Shown: positions 39,740 to 49,143 of the stretch, piece after piece | Position numbering within the stretch: position 1 is the first letter of the stretch | Layout of the letters: the number at the start of each line of letters is the position of its first letter | From: an uncultured Coprococcus sp. | GTDB taxonomy: Bacteria > Bacillota > Clostridia > Lachnospirales > Lachnospiraceae | Direction: 5' to 3' | Length of the DNA: 64,000 bases | Assembly (NCBI GenBank): GCA_934277375.1 | Contig: CAKQTZ010000004.1 | Span: forward strand, 124,001 to 188,000 | Program-made: the position numbers and the translations under genes | Notes under the pieces: model-generated | The model's database searches: none | What the model was told of the DNA's origin: nothing | Seen by the model: the letters and a program-made list of their open reading frames with translations, nothing else

Positions 39740-40525
39740 ATGAGATTAGAGATACTGCTTTCGTGCATGAATCTTCATGGCGATGACATAATAGCGAGAT
39801 CCCGGATCAAGTCAGATACGGTCATAGTGAACCAATGTGGTCAGGATGACTACAGGGAATTTGACGTTGACGACAGACATATTCGTATATTTTCGGTGAA
39901 TGATACGGGGCTTACTAAGAGTAGGAATTATGCTATTCGTAAATCATCTGCGGATATATGTCTGCTGTGTGACGATGACGAAGTGTTTGCTGATAATTAT
40001 GAACAGGGTATATTGACCGCTTACAGGGATATCCCGGAGGCGGATGTTATAATATTCAATATAGGTAACAGACCTGCGCGATGGGGAGATATGCCAAGAA
40101 AACTTGGATATTTCGATTTTATGCATGTTGCATCGTGGCAGATATCGTTCAAAAGAGAGAGCGTTGTGAACAGCGGGCTGGGATTTGATGAGCGAATGGG
40201 GGCAGGCTCGGGAAATGGTGCCGAGGAGGAGTTCAAGTTTCTGTCTGACTGCAGAAAAAAAGGACTTGCCATATACTATGTTCCGTTTGCGATCGCAGAT
40301 GTCGCCCAGACCAAATCGACCTGGTTTAAGGGATACAACGAAGAGTTTTTTGTAAATCGTGGTAACACGACGAGGTACATCATGGGATATGTTCCTGCGG
40401 TATTGTATGCTGCATACTACAGCGTGGGAAAGAGACAGCAGTTTGGTGAAGATGTATCGTGGTTTAAAGCCTTCAGACTTATTATGAAGGGGATACATGA
40501 GAACAGATTAGGAAGACGAAGATGA
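39740..40525 (+). CDS. Glycosyltransferase family A (GT2-type) protein
   Basis: The 261-residue protein resembles small GT-A transferases of capsule clusters: MRLEILLSCMNLHGDDII, then TVIVNQCGQDD, TGLTKSRNYAIRKSSADICLLCDDDE with the DxD-type metal site (CDDDE), and DERMGAGSGNGAEEEFKFL near the acceptor site. The start is uncertain; I chose ATG 39740, where family homology begins, although its ribosome site is weak. AGGAGG at 39642-39647 would serve an upstream GTG (39662) or an 18-codon ORF at 39660. It overlaps the next gene by four bases (ATGA), so they form one operon. Confidence 0.82.
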   Translation: MRLEILLSCMNLHGDDIIARSRIKSDTVIVNQCGQDDYREFDVDDRHIRIFSVNDTGLTKSRNYAIRKSSADICLLCDDDEVFADNYEQGILTAYRDIPEADVIIFNIGNRPARWGDMPRKLGYFDFMHVASWQISFKRESVVNSGLGFDERMGAGSGNGAEEEFKFLSDCRKKGLAIYYVPFAIADVAQTKSTWFKGYNEEFFVNRGNTTRYIMGYVPAVLYAAYYSVGKRQQFGEDVSWFKAFRLIMKGIHENRLGRRR

Positions 40526-41553
40526 GTGAAAAGATATTAAGTGTTATTATTCCATCCTACAACAGCAAGCCTTATCTTGACAAATGTCTGGCATCACTGG
40601 TGGTACCGGATATAATGGATAAGCTGGATGTCATAGTTGTCAATGATGGCTCTACTGATGGCAGTGAAAGTATATGCGACAGCTATATTGAGAGATATCC
40701 TGGCAGCTTTTCTCTTATAAATAAGGAGAATGGTGGACATGGTTCAGCGATAAATGCAGGAGCCAGGGCTGTTCGTGGAAAGTATATGAAGGTTCTGGAC
40801 GCTGATGATTGGTTTCTGACGGACAGTATTCCTGAGTTTGTTGAGAGGCTTGAGGGGACAGACGCTGATGTTGTTCTCACGTGCCACCACACTATAGATA
40901 TATCAACAGGGGAGATAAAGAACTGGAGATGTTTCCCTGATGAGTTTGGAAGAGAATACACTATGGAGGAGATCATGACAGACTGGAAAAAGTTTGACAG
41001 GAGTCTTACCTTCCATGGTATAACATATAATTCTCAGTTTTACAGGGCGCATGGCGTAAAGCTTGCTGAGAAGGTTTTTTATGAAGATCATGAGTATGCC
41101 ACGTATCCATGCTGTGTTGCAAGGACGGTTATGCCGCTGGATCTGTTTGTGTATGAGTACAGAGTTGGCGATGTGTCACAGAGTGTTTCTGCACAGAACC
41201 AGTTAAAGAGAATAGACCACACCAAGATGGTCATAGTCAAGATGATTAAAAACAGAGAAAGCATAACTGATGAGTGGGCAGCGACGTATTGTGATAAGAA
41301 GATACATCTGTTACTGCTCAGCTTCATGGTTACTTCTATGCTGTGCGACGATGACAGAAAGAGAGGTGTTGCCCGCGTAGATCAGCTTATGAGTTATATT
41401 GCGAAGAAGGACAGGCATGTGGTTGATATGTCCATGAGACATTATAAGATATTGAAATTACTTAATATGACTCATGTCAGTCTGGATGGATATAAAAAGA
41501 TGCTGAATTCAAAGCTTTACAACAAGGTAAGGCACAATAAGAGTTTTGAATAG
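40522..41553 (+). CDS. Family 2 glycosyltransferase
   Basis: This 343-residue GT2 enzyme has LSVIIPSYNSKPYLDKCL, VIVVNDGSTDGS, ENGGHGSAINAGARAVRGKY and the metal motif VLDADDW (residues about 88-94). The C-terminal third is helical and family-variable. It likely adds one sugar of the exported glycan on the cytoplasmic face. Start ATGA overlaps the stop of the preceding transferase, which implies coupled translation. Confidence 0.92.
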   Translation: MSEKILSVIIPSYNSKPYLDKCLASLVVPDIMDKLDVIVVNDGSTDGSESICDSYIERYPGSFSLINKENGGHGSAINAGARAVRGKYMKVLDADDWFLTDSIPEFVERLEGTDADVVLTCHHTIDISTGEIKNWRCFPDEFGREYTMEEIMTDWKKFDRSLTFHGITYNSQFYRAHGVKLAEKVFYEDHEYATYPCCVARTVMPLDLFVYEYRVGDVSQSVSAQNQLKRIDHTKMVIVKMIKNRESITDEWAATYCDKKIHLLLLSFMVTSMLCDDDRKRGVARVDQLMSYIAKKDRHVVDMSMRHYKILKLLNMTHVSLDGYKKMLNSKLYNKVRHNKSFE

Positions 41554-41578
41554 AATCACTATGGAGGATTGACAGAAA

Positions 41579-42367
41579 ATGAAGGTAAAAAGCGGAAGCT
41601 TTTTGGAAGTGTTTAATTATAAAGACCTTTTAAATCAGCTTGTATCAAGAGATGTAAAGTTAAAATATAGAAGAAGTTTTCTGGGATATGTGTGGAGTAT
41701 ACTTAATCCATTACTCATAATGATCGTAATGGTTATAGTTTTTTCAAAGATGTTCAACAGATCTATACCACATTTCCCGGTATACCTGTTTGCAGGACGA
41801 ATTCTTTATGAGTTTGTCATAGGCGCATGTGGAAAGGCACTGGGAAGTATAACGGACAATGCACCGCTTCTCAAGAAGACGTATGTATCTAAGTTCATGT
41901 TCCCTCTTGCCAAGATAACAAGTACACTGGTAGATTGTCTTTTCTCGCTGGGGGCATTTCTTATAGTTATTATATTTACCAGATCGCCATTTTACTGGAC
42001 CATGCTGCTGTTCCCATTTGTGTTCCTTCAGGCGTATATATTTGCCTGTGGTATGGGATTTTTCCTGGCACAGCTCCATGTGTTCTTCAGAGACACAAGA
42101 TATATATGGAACGCTATAACAACAGCCTGGATGTATTGCTCTGCGATATTCTATCCTTTAGATATGCTTCCTGACTGGCTGAAGTTCCTGGTTAACTACT
42201 TCAATCCATTATACGTGTACATCAAGCAGTTCAGATGTATAGCACACACAGGAGTAATGCCTGATCTTGGCACTATAGGACTTGGTTTCCTGTATGCATT
42301 TGTTATGTTTGGCATTGGAGTGCTGTCCTTTAAGAAGAATCAGGACAAGTTTATTCTGTATATTTAG
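41579..42367 (+). CDS. ABC-2 type polysaccharide export permease (Wzm/TagG-like)
   Basis: This 262-residue membrane protein has six hydrophobic segments and the ABC-2 export features DVKLKYRRSFLGYVWSILNPL and WMYCSAIFYPLDMLP, then the end LYVYIKQFR. Wzm-type permeases pair with a Wzt ATPase to move lipid-linked glycans or teichoic acids outward. GGAGG precedes the ATG and the ATPase gene follows 12 bp after its stop. Confidence 0.93.
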   Translation: MKVKSGSFLEVFNYKDLLNQLVSRDVKLKYRRSFLGYVWSILNPLLIMIVMVIVFSKMFNRSIPHFPVYLFAGRILYEFVIGACGKALGSITDNAPLLKKTYVSKFMFPLAKITSTLVDCLFSLGAFLIVIIFTRSPFYWTMLLFPFVFLQAYIFACGMGFFLAQLHVFFRDTRYIWNAITTAWMYCSAIFYPLDMLPDWLKFLVNYFNPLYVYIKQFRCIAHTGVMPDLGTIGLGFLYAFVMFGIGVLSFKKNQDKFILYI

Positions 42368-42379
42368 GAGGTAAGACAG

Positions 42380-43294
42380 GTGGATAACCTTAACAATAAA
42401 GAAGATAATCAGCCTGCAAAGGTATATGCATCCACTATGCAGCAGACGTCTACAGTGGAGGAAGGCGAGACTATCATAGAGCTCAAGGATGTCACCATCA
42501 GATTCAACAAGGACAATCTGAAGGTGGATAATCTGAAGGAGTATTTTATAAGACTTGTGACAAAGCAGCTTATGTTCCAGGAGTTTATAGCGCTGAAGGA
42601 TATAAATCTTGAGATCAAGAAGGGCGAGGCCTGGGGCTTCGTTGGATCAAATGGTGCAGGAAAATCCACACTTCTCAAGGTAGTCAGCAGGATTCTCAAG
42701 CCGTCAAAGGGAACGGTCAGAGTATCGGGAACAGTTGCCGCTCTCATAGAGCTGGGAGCCGGAATAGACCCACAGCTCACAGCCCGGGAGAACATATACC
42801 TGAATGGCACGCTGCTGGGATATTCAAAGACATTCATAGAGTCGAAATTTGATGAGATAGTGGATTTTTCAGAATTGCATGATTTCCTGGATTCACCGGT
42901 CAAGAACTTTTCTTCCGGTATGAGAACCAGGCTTGCATTTTCTATAGCGACAGCGGTGGAGCCGGATATACTGATAGCCGATGAGATACTTGCTGTTGGA
43001 GATATGAAATTCAAGAAGAAGTGTACGGCCAAGATGACAGCCATGCTCAAGGATGGAACGACGCTTCTCTATGTATCACACAATATAGCTGCTGTTAAGA
43101 AGCAGTGTAATAAGGCAATGTGGCTTGACCATGGCAATATCATTATGGTTGGTGATGCGGCAAAGGTATGTGATGCATTCAAAAAGGAGATGGACTCACC
43201 AGTGCCTATTCTGCTTCCTGACACGAAGAAGTCTACTGCTTCACCTAAGGCGGGAACTGCTGTAGATGTGAAAGAAACCAAGAAAAAAGCGTAG
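42380..43294 (+). CDS. ABC polysaccharide export ATPase (Wzt/TagH-like)
   Basis: The 304-residue ATPase has Walker A GSNGAGKST, the signature FSSGMRTRLAFS and Walker B DILIADE, as in Wzt/TagH proteins. The start is GTG 42380 with AGGAGG eight bases upstream. The C-terminal carbohydrate-binding domain found in many Wzt proteins is missing. Only a Lys/Thr-rich tail (about 270-304) remains, so export may not need recognition of a terminal sugar here. It works with the permease just upstream. Confidence 0.93.
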   Translation: MDNLNNKEDNQPAKVYASTMQQTSTVEEGETIIELKDVTIRFNKDNLKVDNLKEYFIRLVTKQLMFQEFIALKDINLEIKKGEAWGFVGSNGAGKSTLLKVVSRILKPSKGTVRVSGTVAALIELGAGIDPQLTARENIYLNGTLLGYSKTFIESKFDEIVDFSELHDFLDSPVKNFSSGMRTRLAFSIATAVEPDILIADEILAVGDMKFKKKCTAKMTAMLKDGTTLLYVSHNIAAVKKQCNKAMWLDHGNIIMVGDAAKVCDAFKKEMDSPVPILLPDTKKSTASPKAGTAVDVKETKKKA

Positions 43295-43376
43295 AGAAGA
43301 GATATGTAAGTAATCGTCGAAGGACGAATGATATAAAAAAACGAAGGACATATACAACATAGGAGGATTTGTGAAA

Positions 43377-45206
43377 ATGTTACAGAGAGTGAAGTTGCAG
43401 AATGTTATGCTTCAGATGAATTTGGACGCGAATATCACGGACTATTTCGAGTTCAGTGCAGTAGGAAAGGACTATACCGCTCCATTTGTCTATGATTCAG
43501 ATAAGAAGTGTCATATCATCGAGAGCTATAATAGAGTCAATTTTATGACTTATTACAACTGTATCCAGGTGGCAAGGTGGACTAAGTACACAGGTGTTGC
43601 TGATTTTAAACTTCACCTCAGAATGAAGGGAAAGGCAAATATCACTATCTATGATATATACACTCCTTCAGAGGCAGTCTCATATAACATTCTTAAAACA
43701 CAGGTGGTTGAGTGTGATGAAGTGTCAGATATAGAGATAGATATACCTGATACAGAGAAGACACTGGTCGGATTCAGGATCGATGCCCTTTCAGAGCTTG
43801 AGCTGTACAGCGGATACTACTCAGCTGATATAGAGGAGGATCGTATAAGGGATGTACACATATCACTTGTAACTACGACCTTCAAGAAACAGGAGTATAT
43901 AAAGAGAAATATCGGACTTATAAAGAAGCATGTTCTGTGCGAGGACAGCGATCTGAAGGGACATATGTTCGTACATGTTATTGACAACGACAGAGAGCTG
44001 GATCCATCAGAGTTCGATTGCGAAGATCTGAAGGTATATATGAACAACAATGTCGGCGGTGCCGGCGGATTTACACGTGGTATGATAGAGGCTCTTGAAC
44101 TTGAGACTCCAGCCACACATGTACTTCTCATGGACGATGATGTAATGGTTATGCCAGAGAGTTTGTTCAGAACATATTATCTTCTCAGAATACTCAAGGA
44201 TGAGTACAAGAAGTGCTTCCTGTCAGGAGCTATGTTCGATTATGATATGCGTGAGACACAGTATGAGGATGTCGGATATGTCCACAAGGCAAATGGTGAG
44301 TATGGTCCTATAAAGCCTCATATGGATATGAGAAGACTTGAAAATGTCGTTAAGAATGAGACATATGACTTTGATATGGAGGATGCTTATGCAGGTTGGT
44401 GGTACTGCTGTATTCCTGTTGAGCATATCAAGGAGCGCGGACTTCCTCTTCCAGTATTCGTAAGAGGAGATGACGTTGAGTTCTCACTTAGAAATAAGCC
44501 TGGCTTCATCGCACTGAACGGTATATGTATATGGCATGTAGGTTTTGCGGGCAAGTTCAATGCAGCTATGGAGCTTTATCAGGTTCACAGAAACAGCTTT
44601 GTGATCCAGGCTGCAAGTGGAATATGCCAGGATGTAGATTTCCTTGCCAGAATCAAGAATCTGTTCTGGAAGGAGATAACAAGATTCGCGTATGCGAATG
44701 CAGATCAGCTCATCGACTCTATCGATGATTATCTCAAGGGACCTGAGTACATCATGAACCTTGACGGAGAGAAGAGTCTTAAGGAGCACAACGGAAAGAA
44801 TGAGAAGCTTGTACCGATAACAGAGTTTGGATATGCAGATCTTCCATCTGATCCATATAGCTACCAGGGTATGAACAAGCTGAAGAAGCTTTGGTATATG
44901 ATAACCTTAAATGGTCATCTTCTTCCAAACTTCCTTCTCAAGAAGACCCCGAATGTTATCTCTTACGACTGGTTCTTTGTTCCTGCAAAGAACTACATGA
45001 GAAAGAGTCTCATAGCTGTGAATGCCAGAACAAAGACCGGTTATGAGAGACATATAGACAGGAAGAGATGTTTTGCTATCATAAAGAGATACAGAAAGGT
45101 TCTTGCAAAATATAAAAAGACACATGTTGCAGTGGAGCAGGCATACAGAGATCAGTTCAACAAGATGGGAACTACTGAGTTCTGGAAGAATTATCTGCAC
45201 ATTTAA
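43377..45206 (+). CDS. GlfT2-like galactofuranosyltransferase
   Basis: GlfT2 enzymes polymerise galactofuranose from UDP-Galf. This 609-residue protein has the family layout: an N-terminal beta-sandwich (1-150), a GT-A domain with HVIDNDRELDPSEF, NNNVGGAGGFTRGM and HVLLMDDDVMV (Asp253-255), AGWWYCCIPV and VRGDDVEFSLR, then WHVGFAGKF and a helical C-terminal region. ATG 43377 has GGAGG ten bases upstream; GTG 43371 is an alternative. Finding glf four kilobases downstream supports Galf as donor. It is probably the main chain-building enzyme of the exported glycan. Confidence 0.9.
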   Translation: MLQRVKLQNVMLQMNLDANITDYFEFSAVGKDYTAPFVYDSDKKCHIIESYNRVNFMTYYNCIQVARWTKYTGVADFKLHLRMKGKANITIYDIYTPSEAVSYNILKTQVVECDEVSDIEIDIPDTEKTLVGFRIDALSELELYSGYYSADIEEDRIRDVHISLVTTTFKKQEYIKRNIGLIKKHVLCEDSDLKGHMFVHVIDNDRELDPSEFDCEDLKVYMNNNVGGAGGFTRGMIEALELETPATHVLLMDDDVMVMPESLFRTYYLLRILKDEYKKCFLSGAMFDYDMRETQYEDVGYVHKANGEYGPIKPHMDMRRLENVVKNETYDFDMEDAYAGWWYCCIPVEHIKERGLPLPVFVRGDDVEFSLRNKPGFIALNGICIWHVGFAGKFNAAMELYQVHRNSFVIQAASGICQDVDFLARIKNLFWKEITRFAYANADQLIDSIDDYLKGPEYIMNLDGEKSLKEHNGKNEKLVPITEFGYADLPSDPYSYQGMNKLKKLWYMITLNGHLLPNFLLKKTPNVISYDWFFVPAKNYMRKSLIAVNARTKTGYERHIDRKRCFAIIKRYRKVLAKYKKTHVAVEQAYRDQFNKMGTTEFWKNYLHI

Positions 45207-45237
45207 TAAAATGATATGGAAGGAGTATCTTTAGGGG

Positions 45238-47808
45238 ATGGCTACTATTAAAGGTATTAAGAACCGTCTGAGTGCTGCAGGCAGAGCTCTCGGAGGGGAT
45301 TACGCACTTGGAGATGGTGATCAGAAGCCTGCTGAACTGTTGGATAAGGAGAACAGGAAGGCTGCGGCTAAAAGAGCACTAAATGGCGATTATGCGTTAA
45401 GAGATGGCAATAAGCCGGTTGTCCGTCTTGACCCTGTGGAGATAAAGCTCGACAAGGTCTATCAGACAAAGGAAGAAGCCGAGGCTGCCGCTAAGGCTGA
45501 AAGTGAAAGAATGAAGGCTGCCGAGAAACAGGCTCGTTTGGATGAATGGAAGAAGCAGGCTGTAAGAAATGATAGTGACAAGACTGTTGGATGCATCCAT
45601 CCGGACTACTGTTGTGGCTGTGGAGCATGCTACAGTGTGTGCCCGGTAAATGCCATTGCGATGGATTACAATGAAGAGGGATTCCTTGCACCTGTTGTCG
45701 ATTATGACAAATGTACAGGCTGTGGACTCTGCAAAAGGATATGTCCATCCATCAATCTTGAATATAAGAATTCTGAGACTCCTGACTGTTACGCTGCATA
45801 TGCCAGCGATGAGATAAGGGCAAAGAGTTCATCTGGCGGTATATTCACTCTCCTTGCTGAGTTTGCATTTGAACAGGGCGGAGTTGTGTGTGGTGCCGGC
45901 TATACTGATGATTTCAAAGTTGAGCATTTTATCATAGAGAGTCCGGACGATCTCGACAAACTCAGAAAGTCCAAGTATGTTCAGGCAGATGCATCTAAGG
46001 TGTATGCAGATGTCAAGAAGATACTTAAGGAGGGCAGAACTGTTCTCTTCTGTGGATGTGGATGTCAGGTTGCAGGACTTTACGCTACACTTAACAATGT
46101 AGATATATCAAATCTTTATACTATAGACCTCATGTGCCATGGCGGTCCTTCACCTAAGCTTTTTGAAGATTATCTGAACAAATATCATGGCAAGAACGAG
46201 GGCAGAGTTGCTGAGGTAGGCTTCAGAGATAAGGATTACTTCGGCTGGTCAACGGAGATGACAGTAAAATATACAGATGGCACTGTATATCACAGAACGA
46301 GAACACTGGATCCATTCTACAAGGCATTTCTGCCATGTATATCTACAAGAAAGTTCTGTGGACACTGTGCATATGCCAAGCTTCCAAGAAAGGGCGATAT
46401 AACTCTGGCTGATTTCTGGGGCGTAGGCAAGTATAATGAAAGCTACACAGATGGCAAGGGAACATCCATAGTATCAGTCAACAGTGAGCAGGGAGCAAAG
46501 ATGTATAAGGCTATAGGCTCCAAGCTTCTGCTTAACAAGAAGATGCCATATCAGGATGTACTTAAGACGGGACAGCCATTTGATCACTGTTTCAAGAACC
46601 ATCCTGCAAGACAGAGATATTTTGAACAGATCGCAAATGGTTCATCCATGGAAAAGGCTTTCGACTATGCAGTAAGAGGCAAGTATGATGTGGGTATATA
46701 TGGCGTCTGGTTTGGAACAAACTACGGAAGCGTAGCCACATACTATGCTCTTCATCAGATAATAAGATCATTTGGGCTTTCAGTTCTCATGATCGATAAG
46801 CCGGGTTCAGGAAGAGATGTTGAGGTTCAGGATAACCATGCAAGAAGATTCTCCAGAGCTCACTATCACATAAGCAAGAGATATACGATAAGGGATCTCA
46901 GACAGCTCAACTCTATAGTTGACACATTTGTTATGGGATCTGATCAGGTCTGGAACAGAGGAATAAGTAAGGGATTTGGATATTCGTTCTATTTTGACTT
47001 TGTAGATCCTGATAAGAAGAAGATCGCGTTCTCGGCATCATTCGGACATGGCAAGGATTTCTGTAACGTACAGGACAGAGATACTATATCTGAGTATATG
47101 CACAGCTTTGACGGTATATCCATCAGAGAGACAAGTGGTGTGGAGATATGTAAGGATGTCTACGATGTGGATGCAGTCAGAGTGCTTGATCCGGTATTTG
47201 TAGCAGACAGGAAGGAATTTGATGCTCTTGCTGACCAGTCAAAGAAAAAGCATGACGGCAGATACATGCTTGCATATATACTTGATCCTACACCGGAGAA
47301 GAGAGCTGCGGTTGTCGAAGTGTCAGAAAAGCTCGGACTTGAGCTGGTGGTACTTCTCGATGGAAGACCTAAGGATCCGGCAAAGAACAGACGTATCATG
47401 GATATGGATGACAAGATTGTGGACGATATCACAGTGGAGGACTGGCTGAACTTCTTCAGAAATGCAGAGTTCGTAGTGACAGATTCATGTCACGGAATCA
47501 GTTTCTCACTTGTGTTCGAGAGAAACTTTATAGGACTTGCAAACAGAGCAAGAGGAATGACAAGATTTGAGTCGCTGGTTGATGTATTCCAGGTAAGAGA
47601 TCACTATGTGCATGAAGCGACTGAGATAATGGGTAATGATGAACTGTTAAAGCCTGTAGACTATGAAAAGGTAAACAGCATACTCATGTCAGAGAGGGAG
47701 AGATCACTGGCATGGCTCAAGGAAGTGCTGTTCAGACCAAAGGAGTTTAAGGGATACAGAGCATATCCAGTTATAGATAAGAGAGTGACAAATGACAAGG
47801 AGGAATAA
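45238..47808 (+). CDS. Fused ferredoxin / FrhB-like / polysaccharide pyruvyl transferase
   Basis: This 856-residue protein joins parts that are usually separate genes. Residues 1-110 hold two copies of RAL(G/N)GDYAL(G/R)DG and a charged coiled coil. Residues 115-175 carry two 4Fe-4S sets (CCGCGACYSVCP, CTGCGLCKRICP). Residues about 180-460 match the FrhB/coenzyme F420 dehydrogenase beta family (SSSGGIFTLLAEF, CGCGCQVAGLY, DLMCHGGPSP). Residues about 485-790 are a polysaccharide pyruvyl transferase (GVWFGTNYGSVATYYAL, VMGSDQVWN, SCHGISFSL). It probably adds or modifies ketal pyruvate on the glycan, with a redox partner whose role in such clusters is not established. Confidence 0.87.
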   Translation: MATIKGIKNRLSAAGRALGGDYALGDGDQKPAELLDKENRKAAAKRALNGDYALRDGNKPVVRLDPVEIKLDKVYQTKEEAEAAAKAESERMKAAEKQARLDEWKKQAVRNDSDKTVGCIHPDYCCGCGACYSVCPVNAIAMDYNEEGFLAPVVDYDKCTGCGLCKRICPSINLEYKNSETPDCYAAYASDEIRAKSSSGGIFTLLAEFAFEQGGVVCGAGYTDDFKVEHFIIESPDDLDKLRKSKYVQADASKVYADVKKILKEGRTVLFCGCGCQVAGLYATLNNVDISNLYTIDLMCHGGPSPKLFEDYLNKYHGKNEGRVAEVGFRDKDYFGWSTEMTVKYTDGTVYHRTRTLDPFYKAFLPCISTRKFCGHCAYAKLPRKGDITLADFWGVGKYNESYTDGKGTSIVSVNSEQGAKMYKAIGSKLLLNKKMPYQDVLKTGQPFDHCFKNHPARQRYFEQIANGSSMEKAFDYAVRGKYDVGIYGVWFGTNYGSVATYYALHQIIRSFGLSVLMIDKPGSGRDVEVQDNHARRFSRAHYHISKRYTIRDLRQLNSIVDTFVMGSDQVWNRGISKGFGYSFYFDFVDPDKKKIAFSASFGHGKDFCNVQDRDTISEYMHSFDGISIRETSGVEICKDVYDVDAVRVLDPVFVADRKEFDALADQSKKKHDGRYMLAYILDPTPEKRAAVVEVSEKLGLELVVLLDGRPKDPAKNRRIMDMDDKIVDDITVEDWLNFFRNAEFVVTDSCHGISFSLVFERNFIGLANRARGMTRFESLVDVFQVRDHYVHEATEIMGNDELLKPVDYEKVNSILMSERERSLAWLKEVLFRPKEFKGYRAYPVIDKRVTNDKEE

Positions 47809-47813
47809 GGAAC

Positions 47814-48914
47814 ATGGCAAAGTATGATTACCTTATAGTAGGTGCCGGACTGTTTGGTGCGGTATTTGCATATGAGGCAGGTAAGAGAGGCAAGAGTTGT
47901 CTTGTGATCGATAAGCGTTCACACATCGCAGGTAATATTTACACAGAGCAGATTGAGGGAATCAATGTTCATAAGTATGGTGCACATATATTCCATACAT
48001 CTGACAAGAAGATATGGGAGTATGTAAATCAGTTTGCAGAGTTTAACAATTACATCAACTCTCCTGTAGCCTCATATAAGGATGAGCTGTACAACCTTCC
48101 ATTCAACATGAACACATTCAGCAAGATGTGGGGAATAAAGAAGCCTTCAGAGGCAAAGGCTATCATAGAGAAGCAGATCGCAGATCTGAACATCGGTGAG
48201 CCTAAGAACCTTGAGGAGCAGGCACTCAAACTTGCCGGTACAGATGTGTATGAGAAGCTTGTAAAGGGATACACAGAGAAGCAGTGGGGAAGACCATGTA
48301 CAGAGCTCCCTGCATTCATCATCAAGAGACTGCCTCTGAGATTCATATATGACAACAACTACTTCAATGACCGTTTCCAGGGAATCCCAATGGGTGGATA
48401 TACACAGATTATTGAGAAGATGCTTGAGGGTGCTGAGGTTAAGACAGATACAGATTACTTCGAGTTTATCAAGGAGAATCCTGATATCGCAGAGAAGACA
48501 GTTTACACAGGTATGATAGATGAATTCTTCGGATTCCAGTATGGACCACTTGAGTATCGTTCAGTAAGATTCGAGACAGAGGTTCTTGACGAGGAGAACT
48601 ACCAGGGAAATGCTGTTGTGAACTATACGCACAGAGATGTTCCATACACAAGAATCATAGAGCACAAGCATTTCGAGTTTGGCAAGCAGCCTAAGACTGT
48701 TATCAGCCGTGAGTACTCAGCAGAGTGGAAGCCGGGCGTAGAACCATACTATCCAGTCAACAATGATAAGAACAATGCTCTGTATGAGAAGTACAGGGAG
48801 CTGGCTGAGACGCGCAAGGATGTGATCTTCGGAGGAAGACTTGGACAGTATAAGTATTACGACATGGACAAGGTAATCGCTGCTGCACTTGAATGTGTAG
48901 ACGCTGAGTTCTAG
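47814..48914 (+). CDS. glf: UDP-galactopyranose mutase
   Basis: Glf converts UDP-galactopyranose to UDP-galactofuranose using reduced FAD. The 366-residue protein has the FAD loop YLIVGAGLFGAVFA, HKYGAHIFHTSDKKIWEYV with the conserved His loop, EKQWGRPCTELPAFIIKRLP and the closing GRLGQYKYYDMDKVI. It begins five bases after the pyruvyltransferase fusion. Upstream galE and the GlfT2-like gene give it both substrate source and consumer. A terminator follows, ending the operon. Confidence 0.96.
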   Translation: MAKYDYLIVGAGLFGAVFAYEAGKRGKSCLVIDKRSHIAGNIYTEQIEGINVHKYGAHIFHTSDKKIWEYVNQFAEFNNYINSPVASYKDELYNLPFNMNTFSKMWGIKKPSEAKAIIEKQIADLNIGEPKNLEEQALKLAGTDVYEKLVKGYTEKQWGRPCTELPAFIIKRLPLRFIYDNNYFNDRFQGIPMGGYTQIIEKMLEGAEVKTDTDYFEFIKENPDIAEKTVYTGMIDEFFGFQYGPLEYRSVRFETEVLDEENYQGNAVVNYTHRDVPYTRIIEHKHFEFGKQPKTVISREYSAEWKPGVEPYYPVNNDKNNALYEKYRELAETRKDVIFGGRLGQYKYYDMDKVIAAALECVDAEF

Positions 48915-48946
48915 TCTGACAAAATAATCTAATACAGATATAAAGA

Positions 48947-48987
48947 GGTGTATATCCGTATGGCTAGAGTCGGATATACGCCTTTTA
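48947..48987 (+). terminator. Terminator after glf
   Basis: GGTGTATATCCG pairs with CGGATATACGCC around a 10-base loop, followed by TTTT. It closes the glycan operon before the EAL gene. Confidence 0.85.
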
Positions 48988-49143
48988 TTGTGTGTATAAT
49001 GAGACAGGAAAAACAGATACCTGCGTATAAACGCCGATTATATGTAAAAGAAGTGTACACAAAAGAATTTACGTGATAGAATTGAATCAATTATGAGCTT
49101 ATGCTCGGGGGATAAAAATTTATTTAGTTAAAGGGCGTGTATT

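Noticed and set aside
48988..49143. c-di-GMP riboswitch before the EAL gene
   Set aside because: The GEMM-type core (GGGCAAACC-like and tetraloop receptor) is not present.
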